From Candidatus Limnocylindria bacterium (GTDB taxonomy: Bacteria > Chloroflexota > Limnocylindria > QHBO01): a DNA stretch of 7,771 bases. The position numbers were made by a program, and so were the translations under genes. The stretch is taken from assembly GCA_030146365.1 (NCBI GenBank), contig JASLBU010000237.1, positions 1-7,771 of the forward strand, written 5' to 3'. This document shows positions 1 to 6,687 of this stretch, in pieces. The notes under the pieces were generated by a model that saw only the letters and a list, made by a program, of their open reading frames with translations, was not told the origin of the DNA and did no database searches. The stretch's first letter is position 1. Each line of letters opens with the position of its first letter.

Positions 1-1004
1 GTCAGCTCGTTCACCCCGTAGACGGGTGACCAGAACCCGGTCCCGAGGTGCCCCACGATGATCAACGGCAGCACCAGCGGCTCCGGGACGAACCCGGCCA
101 GGGGCGTGAGGGCGGCGAAGAACGCCAGGCTGTGGGCCGCCATCAGCGCATGACCGATGCCGATGCGGCGCGCGATCCAGCCCGCGCTCGCCGCCCCGAT
201 GAGTCCACCGACCCCTGCGAAGCCCCACACCAGCCCGAGGCGCAGCGGCTCGAGCCCCAGGGGGCCGATGAGGTAGAGGACGACCGCCGCCGAGCGCATG
301 CCGAAGAAGAGCGCGTAGGACGCAGCGGCCATCGCGAGGCGGCGGAGCACGGGGTCGCCCACGACGATTGCGAACCCCTCGACCACCTGGGCGCGCATCG
401 ACCGGGCACTTCGTGCCGGGGGTGCTGGCTCCGGATCCCGGATGGCGAACAGGCACGCTGCCGACGCGATGTAGGCGACGACATCGGCAAGGATCGCCAC
501 CGGTGCCGTCAGCCACTGCACCAGGACGCCCGCCAGCCCGGGCCCGCCGATGTTCATCGCGGCAGCGCTGGACTGGACCGCCGAGTTCGCCGACAGCAGC
601 CGCTCCCGGCCCACAAGCGTGGGCACGTAGGCGTGGACCGCCACGTCGAAGACGATGGTCAGGCTGCCGACGCCGAAGGCGACGACGTAGAGCTGGCTGA
701 TCGTGAGCTGACCGGTGACCCACGCGCCCGGAACGGATGCGAGCAGTACCGCGCGGCCAAGGTCGGCGGCAATCAGCATCGGCCGACGGAGCAGCCGATC
801 GACCCACACACCGGCCCAGAGGGAGACCACCAGCGACGGCGCCGTCTGTGCGGCGACCAGCAGGCCCATCTGGAGCTCGCTGGCCCCGAGCGTGACCGCT
901 GCGGTCAGCTGCAGCGCGAGGACCGTCACGTGGTAGCCGGCGGCCGCAACCGTGCGGCCGGCCCACAGCCGCCGGAAGCCTGCGATCGACCAGATCGACG
1001 TCAC
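1..1004 (-). CDS. MFS_3-type (EntS-like) major facilitator transporter, C-terminus cut by window edge
   Basis: This is a polytopic inner-membrane transporter of the major facilitator superfamily, closest in pattern to the MFS_3 / enterobactin-exporter (EntS) group; substrate unknown. The reading frame stays open to the left edge and gives 334 residues of an expected 400-430. The start GFRRLWAGRT (residues 9-18) is typical of the group. A motif-A-like loop follows TM2: G65, D69, R70, R73, R74 in GVWVDRLLRRP, then AADLGRA. Long hydrophobic segments continue to the visible end, GHLGTGFWSPVYGVNEL. The start is GTG at 1004-1002, overlapping the TGA of the upstream kinase gene as GTGA; a GAGG about 11 bases upstream is a weak ribosome site. 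It is the last gene seen in the leftward operon. Most MFS_3 members are described as exporters, which is odd in a catabolic operon; it might import the substrate, export a by-product, or be incidental. Family is confident, direction and substrate are not. Confidence 0.88.
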   Translation of the reverse strand, partial: MTSIWSIAGFRRLWAGRTVAAAGYHVTVLALQLTAAVTLGASELQMGLLVAAQTAPSLVVSLWAGVWVDRLLRRPMLIAADLGRAVLLASVPGAWVTGQLTISQLYVVAFGVGSLTIVFDVAVHAYVPTLVGRERLLSANSAVQSSAAAMNIGGPGLAGVLVQWLTAPVAILADVVAYIASAACLFAIRDPEPAPPARSARSMRAQVVEGFAIVVGDPVLRRLAMAAASYALFFGMRSAAVVLYLIGPLGLEPLRLGLVWGFAGVGGLIGAASAGWIARRIGIGHALMAAHSLAFFAALTPLAGFVPEPLVLPLIIVGHLGTGFWSPVYGVNEL

Positions 1005-2359
1005 CGGGGCGACGCCCTCGCCGAGAGCATGGCGACCGCGTCGGCCAGCGCTCCCGGACCGCCGACGTTGCCGGGGAAAACGACGAGCGGCATGCCGGGC
1101 CATCTGCTCTCCGGTCCGCCGATCCAGACGGGCACGCCGGGCAGCAGCTGGCCGGCCACACGTGACTCGCGCATCCCGAGCGCCTCGGACGCGACGTCGC
1201 TGCTCGTGATGCCGCCCTTCGCGATGATCCAGTCCGGCCGCCGGCCGACCCGGCGGACGACCGCGACGAGCGCCGCGGACACGGCCCGGCCACCATCCAG
1301 CCCGACCTCACGCCGTACCCGCTCTGTGGTGACCAGGCCGACCTCGCCGCGCTCCAGCGCCGCCGTCAACTCCCTGGCGGTTGCCTCCAGGTCGACCGTG
1401 CCGTCCAGAATGCCGTCCACCGACAGCACCGCCGGACGGATGTCCCGGCCTGCCGGGCCTGCAAGCAGCGACGTCACCTGCGCCGTGGTGGCCTCCACAT
1501 GCGAGCCGACCACGATGAGGCCCGCCGGTCCTGCGTCCAGCTCGCCGGGATCCAGCAGCGGGGCCCGGGTCCGCCCGGCGCGAGCGCGGACGTACGAGGC
1601 GGCCGTCCGCGCCACCACGGGCACGCCGGATGCCTCCGCCAGCAGCACGCCGAGGGCGACGACGTCGATGTCGCGGTCCACCTCGGCGTTGGCGATCGCG
1701 ACACAGCCGGGCCGCATCTCCCGGAGGGCCGCGGCCACCCCCTCCGGACCGCCCTCGCGCACGAGTGGGAGAGGCAGGCTCCGGGTGGGCGGGCGAGCCA
1801 GCCCGGCGCGCGCGTATTGCTCAGCCACCCATGCATGCAGGTTCGATGACCGGTAGCCGAACGTGGCGTCCCGTGCGAACTCCGTGTCGCTCACCGGCGT
1901 GCGGACGTCGTCCCGGTCCAGCAGGTGAATGTCGCCGACCGTCAGCCGCCCGCCCTCGCCGAAGTAGGGCGCGAGCAGCACCCGGGCGTCCGGCCGCTCG
2001 AGGGCGTCCGCGACCGCGCGGGTCTCGATGACGAAGTGGCCCCGAAGCGTGGAGTCGCTGCGTGACACGAGGGTGATCGGACGCCCGGCAAGTTGGGCGC
2101 CCCGAAGCGCGGACTCGACCGCGGTCCGTGTGCGCTCGCGTGCCGTGGCCACGTCGAGGGAACGGGAATTCGTCGAGAGGAAGACGACCGGGTCGTCCAG
2201 GTTCCGGGCGATGGTCTCGTCATCCCAGGCCGTGAGGACGGTGACGTCACGGAGCGTCTGGGTCCCGGTCGGATCGTCGTCGAGCACCACCGCCGGCCGC
2301 TGCGCCGCTCGACGGGCGATCTCGGGGAGCGGGTCCTCCGGCCAGGGCGCAGCGACCAC
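1001..2359 (-). CDS. Four-carbon acid sugar kinase family protein (DUF1537 / OtnK-like)
   Basis: A 452-residue cytoplasmic ATP-dependent kinase of the DUF1537 family. Characterised members phosphorylate four-carbon sugar acids such as threonate, erythronate and 3-oxo-tetronates. Two-domain architecture: an N-terminal substrate domain with DDDPTGTQT (27-35), STNSRSL (62-68), SRSDSTLRGHF (99-109), GDIHLL (142-147) and TEFARDATFGY (159-169); then a C-terminal nucleotide domain with KGGITSSDVA (381-390) and PGNVGGPGAL (429-438). Length and motifs are complete. The start is GTG at 2359; no good Shine-Dalgarno precedes it, and it lies 3 bases after the TGA of the racemase-like gene (TGA-CCG-GTG), so reinitiation is likely. 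Its stop overlaps the transporter start. Usual partner genes (PdxA2-like dehydrogenase, OtnC aldolase, OtnI isomerase) are absent here, so the substrate may differ from the tetronates. Family certain, substrate unknown. Confidence 0.93.
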   Translation of the reverse strand: MVAAPWPEDPLPEIARRAAQRPAVVLDDDPTGTQTLRDVTVLTAWDDETIARNLDDPVVFLSTNSRSLDVATARERTRTAVESALRGAQLAGRPITLVSRSDSTLRGHFVIETRAVADALERPDARVLLAPYFGEGGRLTVGDIHLLDRDDVRTPVSDTEFARDATFGYRSSNLHAWVAEQYARAGLARPPTRSLPLPLVREGGPEGVAAALREMRPGCVAIANAEVDRDIDVVALGVLLAEASGVPVVARTAASYVRARAGRTRAPLLDPGELDAGPAGLIVVGSHVEATTAQVTSLLAGPAGRDIRPAVLSVDGILDGTVDLEATARELTAALERGEVGLVTTERVRREVGLDGGRAVSAALVAVVRRVGRRPDWIIAKGGITSSDVASEALGMRESRVAGQLLPGVPVWIGGPESRWPGMPLVVFPGNVGGPGALADAVAMLSARASPR

Positions 2360-2362
2360 CGG

Positions 2363-3034
2363 TCAGCGCGACAGCAGCCGTGCCACGCGCTCCATTCCGA
2401 GCCGGGGGCTGGACAGGATGGGCGTGCGTCGTTCCTCCTCCGACAGCGTCTCGACCACGCGCGCCATGGACGCCTGGGCCAGCACGACGACGTCAGCCCA
2501 TCCGAGCAGCTCACGCAGTCCCGAGCCCACGAGATCGTCGTGCCGATCGGCGTCGCCCGCGCGCAGCGCGTCGAACGCGCCCTCGCTGACCCGGTCGCGT
2601 ACTTCCACCTGACGGTCGGACGCCTCGGCCGAGCGGCGGATGAGCCCGGCCGTGGGCCCCAGCGTGGACTGCAGGGTGGCGAGCACGCCGATGCGGCTCC
2701 CGCGCTCGACCGCCTGCTCCGCCATCGCCTGGTCGATCCGGACGAGCGGGACGCCAGCGAACGAGCGTGCCGCATCGACCACGTCCCCGACGGACGAGCA
2801 CGTGACCACGATCGCATCGGCTCGGTGCCGCTCGGCCACGGCGAGGTGCGCGAACAGGCGCCTCGCCACGTCGATGGAGACGCGGCGTTCGGCGGTCGCC
2901 TCGCGGAGGAGGGTCTCGTCGACGATGTCGAAGGTCTCGACGTTGGGGAGCAGCTCCACGGCGAGCTCACGGAAGCGCGGCACGAGGCCGGCGACGGTAT
3001 GCACGAAGGCGACGCGGGTCGGTTCGTCGGTCAC
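2363..3034 (-). CDS. Asp/Glu/hydantoin racemase superfamily protein with a single catalytic cysteine
   Basis: A protein of about 223 residues with the Asp/Glu racemase fold. With the GTG start, the N-terminal strand is TRVAFVHTVAGLVP and the first cysteine motif is VVTCSSVGD (Cys79). It continues with RIGVLATLQSTLGPT, a typical loop between the two half-domains. The second conserved cysteine should lie in a motif like VLGCT, but here the segment reads VVVLAQASMARV, with Gln187 where Cys is expected. Two-base racemisation is therefore unlikely; one-cysteine relatives include arylmalonate decarboxylase and maleate isomerase variants. The start is a choice: ATG at 3049 gives 228 residues, but GGAGG at 3047-3043 overlaps that ATG and sits 8 bases before GTG 3034, which itself forms a GTGA overlap with the glycosidase stop. 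I prefer GTG. The next gene starts 3 bases downstream. Fold confident, reaction unknown. Confidence 0.88.
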   Translation of the reverse strand: MTDEPTRVAFVHTVAGLVPRFRELAVELLPNVETFDIVDETLLREATAERRVSIDVARRLFAHLAVAERHRADAIVVTCSSVGDVVDAARSFAGVPLVRIDQAMAEQAVERGSRIGVLATLQSTLGPTAGLIRRSAEASDRQVEVRDRVSEGAFDALRAGDADRHDDLVGSGLRELLGWADVVVLAQASMARVVETLSEEERRTPILSSPRLGMERVARLLSR

Positions 3035-4791
3035 CGCATCGTCCTCCATCGGTCCCAGGCAGCCACGATGGCAGCGTAGTCCTCCGCGTCAAAGGGCTCG
3101 TTGCTGTAATCGATGCCGGTGGCGTAGTAGAGGGCCGGCACGCCCAGGTCCGGCTTGGCCTCGAGGTAGGCCCGCCATTCGGCCTTCGATGGCATGCACC
3201 AGTCGTCGGTGTCGATCAACATGCCGGGCTCGATCGACCCGGCCACGCGTGCCCGGTGTCGCATCTGCGGCACGGCCCGGGCAACCGGATCCGGATCGCT
3301 GAGGCGCATGAGATCGTTCAGACGGACCATATCGGTGACATCGGCGAAGAGCGGGCTGGCGGCGTGCGTGACGATCAGTGCATCCGGCTTCGCCGCCTTC
3401 GCGCCCTCGTAGATGAGCGCGAGCAGCCGATGAAGGAGTGAGATGCCCCAGGCCTCGCCGGCCCGCCGCAGGCCCTGTCCCGAGGGCGTCTGGGCCGTGA
3501 AGTCGACCTTGAGTCCGTCGGCATTCAGCCCAGACGGGCCCAGCATGTCGAGCAGCGATTCGCGCAGGATGCGCTGGTAGGCGGGGCTCGTGGGATCGGC
3601 CGTCACCGGCCGGCCGAGCGCGTCGGTCACGCAGGCGTCGGGCGCCAGCCCTTCAGGGTCCCAGGCCTTGAACCACAGAAGGACCCGCTGGCCGCCGTTG
3701 TGGCGGTCCGCGATCCAGCCGCGCAGGTCCGGCCACCGCTCCGCATCCACCTCGTTGCGCCCATAGCTGGTCTGCCATTTGTCGTCGATGACGATCGTCC
3801 CCGGGGCCACGCCGTTGGCGGCGAGCGTGGTCAGCCAGGCGTCGTAGCGGTCGCGCGTCGAGTACGCGGGGGCGTGGCCGACGTTCAGACCGGCCTGGCG
3901 GCACTGTTCGCCCCAGCCGCAGAAGATCGGCTCCGTCCACCACGGTGGCCGATGCCGCGGCACGGCGGCCGCCGACCCGCTCCGGCGCAATGCCGCCGCA
4001 TGGTCAGCGAGAGCCACGTACGGGTCGCCGACGCTCGGCGTGATGACCAGCTGAGGAGTCCGGAACGAGCCGTCGACCCCGGTCTCGCCCTCGTACGTCA
4101 GCTCCAGGCTGAACCCGCCGAGGAACGGCGCGTAGCGCAGCTCGGTGAACGTCGCGGCATCGACCGGACAGCGCAGCTCGAGCGTCTGCCACGGGACGCC
4201 GCCCGGGCGCGCGGGGTCGTCGGTGGCGGCCGCCGTGCCCGCGAACAGCAGCGGGGCCGGCGTGAAGAACCAGTGGCCCCGCCCCGGCAGCGAGTTGCCC
4301 ATCACGCCGATGGCGGCGGGCTCGGCCGCGGGTGCGACGACGCGGCGCGGATCGTCCGGCGCCGGGCTGAAGAGCGTGCGCGCCGGCCACTGGCTGTGGA
4401 AGAGGCCGCCGCCCCAGCGTGCGTTCCCGGTGTACCGCCCGCCCAGGAGCCGCACCTCGCCGAGCCGCCCGCGCCCCTGGACCTCGACCTCCATGGTGAG
4501 GTCATTCTCCGAGCAGCGCAGCTCGACGACCTTGCGGTCCCAGATCGTGCTCGTCATCTCGACGTGGATCTTCACCTCGTCGCCTTCCTGGGTGACCTCC
4601 GGCGCGGCGCACGCCACCGTGCCGTCGTGGCCACGATCCGTGTCGAGCGCCGAGAGCAGGAAGAGGCGCATCGGCAGCGTCCCGTCCAAGGCGGTCACGT
4701 CGGCGATCGGGTCGTCCAGCCGCATCGCGAGCCGGTACGACCTCGCGTCGACCGTGATGCGTCCGTCCGATCGGGCCAGCACCGGGCTCAT
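3031..4791 (-). CDS. TIM-barrel glycoside hydrolase, clan GH-D / GH31-like (alpha-galactosidase-like)
   Basis: A 586-residue probable retaining alpha-glycosidase. Residues 1 to about 265 look like an N-terminal beta-rich domain (for example GGRYTGNARWGGGLFHSQW and RGHWFFTPAPLLFAG). A TIM barrel follows: PIFCGWGEQC (288-297), TIVIDDKWQTSYGRNE (332-347), VLLWFKAWDPEGL (370-382) and NADGLKVDF (423-431). Asp430 at the end of a beta-strand is the candidate nucleophile, matching the KxD motif of GH36. Candidate acid/base residues are the aspartates in LSDPD (497-501) or LIDTDDW (525-531); I cannot decide. There is no signal peptide, so it acts in the cytoplasm on an imported glycoside. The chain ends straight after the barrel and seems to lack the C-terminal beta-domain of typical GH36 or GH31 enzymes. 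The ATG overlaps the stop of the MBL gene (ATGA), and a GGAGG 16 bases upstream is too far to be ideal, so coupled translation is likely. Fold well supported; family number and substrate are inference. Confidence 0.82.
   Translation of the reverse strand: MSPVLARSDGRITVDARSYRLAMRLDDPIADVTALDGTLPMRLFLLSALDTDRGHDGTVACAAPEVTQEGDEVKIHVEMTSTIWDRKVVELRCSENDLTMEVEVQGRGRLGEVRLLGGRYTGNARWGGGLFHSQWPARTLFSPAPDDPRRVVAPAAEPAAIGVMGNSLPGRGHWFFTPAPLLFAGTAAATDDPARPGGVPWQTLELRCPVDAATFTELRYAPFLGGFSLELTYEGETGVDGSFRTPQLVITPSVGDPYVALADHAAALRRSGSAAAVPRHRPPWWTEPIFCGWGEQCRQAGLNVGHAPAYSTRDRYDAWLTTLAANGVAPGTIVIDDKWQTSYGRNEVDAERWPDLRGWIADRHNGGQRVLLWFKAWDPEGLAPDACVTDALGRPVTADPTSPAYQRILRESLLDMLGPSGLNADGLKVDFTAQTPSGQGLRRAGEAWGISLLHRLLALIYEGAKAAKPDALIVTHAASPLFADVTDMVRLNDLMRLSDPDPVARAVPQMRHRARVAGSIEPGMLIDTDDWCMPSKAEWRAYLEAKPDLGVPALYYATGIDYSNEPFDAEDYAAIVAAWDRWRTMR
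3043..3047 (-). promoter_or_regulatory. Ribosome binding site GGAGG deciding the racemase-like gene start
   Basis: On the minus strand GGAGG lies 8 bases before GTG 3034 and overlaps the alternative ATG at 3049-3047, which therefore cannot use it. This favours the GTG start, which also forms a GTGA overlap with the preceding stop codon. Confidence 0.65.
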
Positions 4792-6599
4792 CGGACGGTG
4801 ACCAGTGCCTCCGCGTGCTCACCCAGGCGGCGCCGGCCGATGCTGAGATCGGCCGCGATGCGGGCCCGCCGCACGGCCTGCCCCGCAGGTCGGAGCTCGA
4901 ACCGCACGGTCGCATCGGACCGTCCGTCCATCTCAAGGTGCCTGACCGCGGGCTCCGATGCCCACCCGTCCGGCAGGACGAGGCGAACCTCCGCCACGTC
5001 ACGCTCAGGAAACGGGTTGCGCACCCAGACCGCGAGGTCGAGCAGGTCCCCGGCGGCGACCTCGGCCTGATACGGCTCGATCCGCGCCGCGAAGCCCTCC
5101 AGGCCGAGGTCCACCTCCTCGAGCGGGAGCAGGGACCGATGGAGCTCGTCGAGCATCGCGCCACGCGTGGCGAGCATCTCGAGGTAATCCGGCGCGATCC
5201 AGCGCGGCGGCCAGTGGCCGCTGATCATGAGCTCGGGGTCCAGGCGCATGTACAGCTCGGCGCTCTTCACGAAGTCACCGAGCGACGCGCGGTTGGGGTA
5301 GATGAAGTTGAGGCGCTCGGGGAGCGGATGGCGACCCCACGCCATGTCCTGCTGGTCGCCGGTGGCCACGACCCGTGTGCCGTCCACCTCGAACGAGATC
5401 GCGGCCGCGAACCTCGTATGACCCGGCAGGTCGTGGATCTCGAGCTCGTACTCCTCCCATTGCACCTTGCCGCCCATCGGCAGGCGCCGATCGACCGGGA
5501 TGGGATCGAACCAGAGGCAGGGAAGATCGTGCCGGGCCGGCTCCTCGAGGATCGAGGCGAAGTTGTCCGGGACCCACACTTCGGTTCCCTCCACCTCGCG
5601 CAGCAGGTTGAAGCCCGCCACGTGGTCGTCGTGGTAGTGCGTCGGGATGACGGCGTCGATGTGCTCCACGCCGTGCACGCGCTTCAGCGTTTCGAGGGTG
5701 TACAACCACGGGCGTCGCCCGCCACGGTCGCTGCTGAGCGGCGTCCCGGCGCTCGCGTCATAGCCGTAGTCCAGCAGCAGCGCCTTGCCGGACCGGCTCA
5801 GCAGCGCATAACCGAACGCGTGGCTCGTCCGGTTGTGGAGCAGGTGCTCGGTGAGCGACACGTAGGGACGCTGGATCCATTCGTCCAGGTCGACGTGCGA
5901 GCCTCGGAACGCGAGCATCCGCCGCAGCTCGGCAACGGTCGCATCGATGGCGGCCTCGACGTCCTCGATCGGCTCCCCGTGCGATGGAAGGAGCAGGTCG
6001 AGCCGCTCCTCGCGCAGCGTCAGGAGCGACAGGATGGTGGACGCGACCCCGGGCAGCTCCCCGTAGGCCCACATCGTGGCCGCCAGCGACCACACCTTCC
6101 CCGCGCCGTAGATGAGGTCGCCGGTGAAGGCGACTCGGCGTCCGTCGACCTCCGTGACATAGCTCACCGACCCCATGGTGTGGCCGGGCGTCGGGAGAGG
6201 ACGAACGCGCACCGATCCGAAGGTCATCGGCCGGTACTCGGTCACCGATCCGCTGACGGGCACCGAGCGCAGCAGGGAGAAGCGGTCCTCCCGGACGTCG
6301 TAGTTGTTCGTGAGCGTCCGGGCCTGCCAGTGCTCGTCGACGGCCTCGATGAGGTCCCGCTCGACCGGCGGCACCCAGATCGGCACGCCTGCCGTCACCG
6401 CGCGCTGGAGGCCCTGCACCTGGTCGCGGTGGTGGTGAGTGATCAGGACCGCATCGAGCCGCCCGCCCTCGCTGACGTCGAGGACGCGTCCGCCGCCGAA
6501 GTCCACCGCCACCCGGCTGTGCCCATCCGCGACCACGTAGACGTTGCAGGAGTCGGCCACGCGGAACAGATGCGGGCTCAGCTGGGCGGTATCGGACAC
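4788..6599 (-). CDS. Tandem metallo-beta-lactamase-fold hydrolase with C-terminal Ig-like domain
   Basis: A 603-residue protein with two complete MBL folds in one chain. Domain 1 (about 8-230): metal motif HHHRDQ (55-60), then PTPGHTMG (His140), FTGDLIYG (Asp161) and LPSHGEP (His207). Domain 2 (about 250-485): HYHDDH (321-326), LPGHT (His394), ATGDQQD (Asp415) and SGHWPP (His462). Spacing between the later ligands is nearly identical (21 then 46 or 47 residues), which points to an internal duplication. Domain 2 has all canonical ligands; domain 1 has Gln60 where the last His of HxHxDH is expected. Residues 500-603 look like an Ig-like beta-sandwich (AGDLLDLAVWVRNPFP; LVLPDGW), as in NEW3-type domains. 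No signal peptide or membrane segment is seen. MBL enzymes hydrolyse lactones, esters, phosphodiesters or sulfate esters; the substrate here is unknown. It is first in the leftward operon. The GTG start at 6599 has no Shine-Dalgarno and a -10 hexamer 10 bases upstream. Confidence 0.9.
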   Translation of the reverse strand: MSDTAQLSPHLFRVADSCNVYVVADGHSRVAVDFGGGRVLDVSEGGRLDAVLITHHHRDQVQGLQRAVTAGVPIWVPPVERDLIEAVDEHWQARTLTNNYDVREDRFSLLRSVPVSGSVTEYRPMTFGSVRVRPLPTPGHTMGSVSYVTEVDGRRVAFTGDLIYGAGKVWSLAATMWAYGELPGVASTILSLLTLREERLDLLLPSHGEPIEDVEAAIDATVAELRRMLAFRGSHVDLDEWIQRPYVSLTEHLLHNRTSHAFGYALLSRSGKALLLDYGYDASAGTPLSSDRGGRRPWLYTLETLKRVHGVEHIDAVIPTHYHDDHVAGFNLLREVEGTEVWVPDNFASILEEPARHDLPCLWFDPIPVDRRLPMGGKVQWEEYELEIHDLPGHTRFAAAISFEVDGTRVVATGDQQDMAWGRHPLPERLNFIYPNRASLGDFVKSAELYMRLDPELMISGHWPPRWIAPDYLEMLATRGAMLDELHRSLLPLEEVDLGLEGFAARIEPYQAEVAAGDLLDLAVWVRNPFPERDVAEVRLVLPDGWASEPAVRHLEMDGRSDATVRFELRPAGQAVRRARIAADLSIGRRRLGEHAEALVTVR

Positions 6600-6609
6600 T
6601 TGGGGCTCG

Positions 6610-6615
6610 AGTCTA
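6610..6615 (-). promoter_or_regulatory. Candidate -10 hexamer (TAGACT) of the leftward operon
   Basis: Read on the minus strand, TAGACT fits the TAnnnT -10 consensus. It ends 10 bases before the GTG of the tandem-MBL gene, and no Shine-Dalgarno lies between. This spacing suggests a leaderless or near-leaderless transcript. No convincing -35 is seen. Motif observed; promoter function inferred. Confidence 0.45.
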
Positions 6616-6624
6616 TCGGCCGGA

Positions 6625-6634
6625 GAAGCGCTTC
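6625..6634. promoter_or_regulatory. Candidate LacI-family operator (GAAGCGCTTC)
   Basis: A perfect 10-base palindrome centred on a CpG, matching the AAGCGCTT core of many LacI/CcpA-type sugar repressor operators. It lies 10-19 bases upstream of the leftward -10 hexamer, inside the spacer/-35 zone, where a bound repressor would block polymerase. CGGCCGG occurs on both sides (6617-6623 and 6643-6649). No regulator gene is in the window. Confidence 0.5.
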
Positions 6635-6655
6635 GTGCGCCACGGCCGGCGCACG
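6634..6655. repeat. 8-base inverted repeat in the divergent promoter region
   Basis: CGTGCGCC (6634-6641) and GGCGCACG (6648-6655) are perfect inverted arms around a 6-base centre. The repeat covers the expected -35 region of the rightward promoter and abuts the GAAGCGCTTC palindrome. It could be a second operator, for the rightward unit. It lacks a T-run and lies between divergent genes, so it is unlikely to be a terminator. In DNA this GC-rich, short repeats also arise by chance. Confidence 0.35.
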
Positions 6656-6669
6656 CCGCACAGGGGCGC

Positions 6670-6675
6670 TAGCCT
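6670..6675 (+). promoter_or_regulatory. Candidate -10 hexamer (TAGCCT) of the rightward kinase-aldolase unit
   Basis: TAGCCT fits TAnnnT and ends 12 bases before the kinase ATG, again with no Shine-Dalgarno in the gap, consistent with a very short or absent leader. No clear -35 hexamer is visible about 17 bases upstream, where the inverted repeat lies instead. Motif observed; function inferred. Confidence 0.42.
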
Positions 6676-6687
6676 GACCACACACCG

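Noticed and set aside
48..1856. 602-codon open frame on the plus strand
   Set aside because: It is antisense to the MFS and DUF1537 genes, rich in Arg, Pro, Ala and His, and shows no domain. The opposite strand encodes clear conserved motifs throughout.
1942..2970. 342-codon minus-strand open frame
   Set aside because: It spans the end of the racemase-like gene and the start of the kinase in another frame; Ser/Arg/Pro-rich with no motifs.
3700..5070. 456-codon plus-strand open frame spanning two genes
   Set aside because: It crosses the junction of the glycosidase and MBL genes, has low-complexity Arg/Pro-rich composition and no recognisable domain.
6634..6655. Inverted repeat as a transcription terminator
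   Set aside because: It lies between two divergent start codons and has no T-tract, so termination makes no sense here.
4815..6677. 620-codon open frame on the plus strand
   Set aside because: Antisense to the tandem-MBL gene, whose metal motifs are unmistakable. The length reflects high GC in a stop-poor shadow frame.
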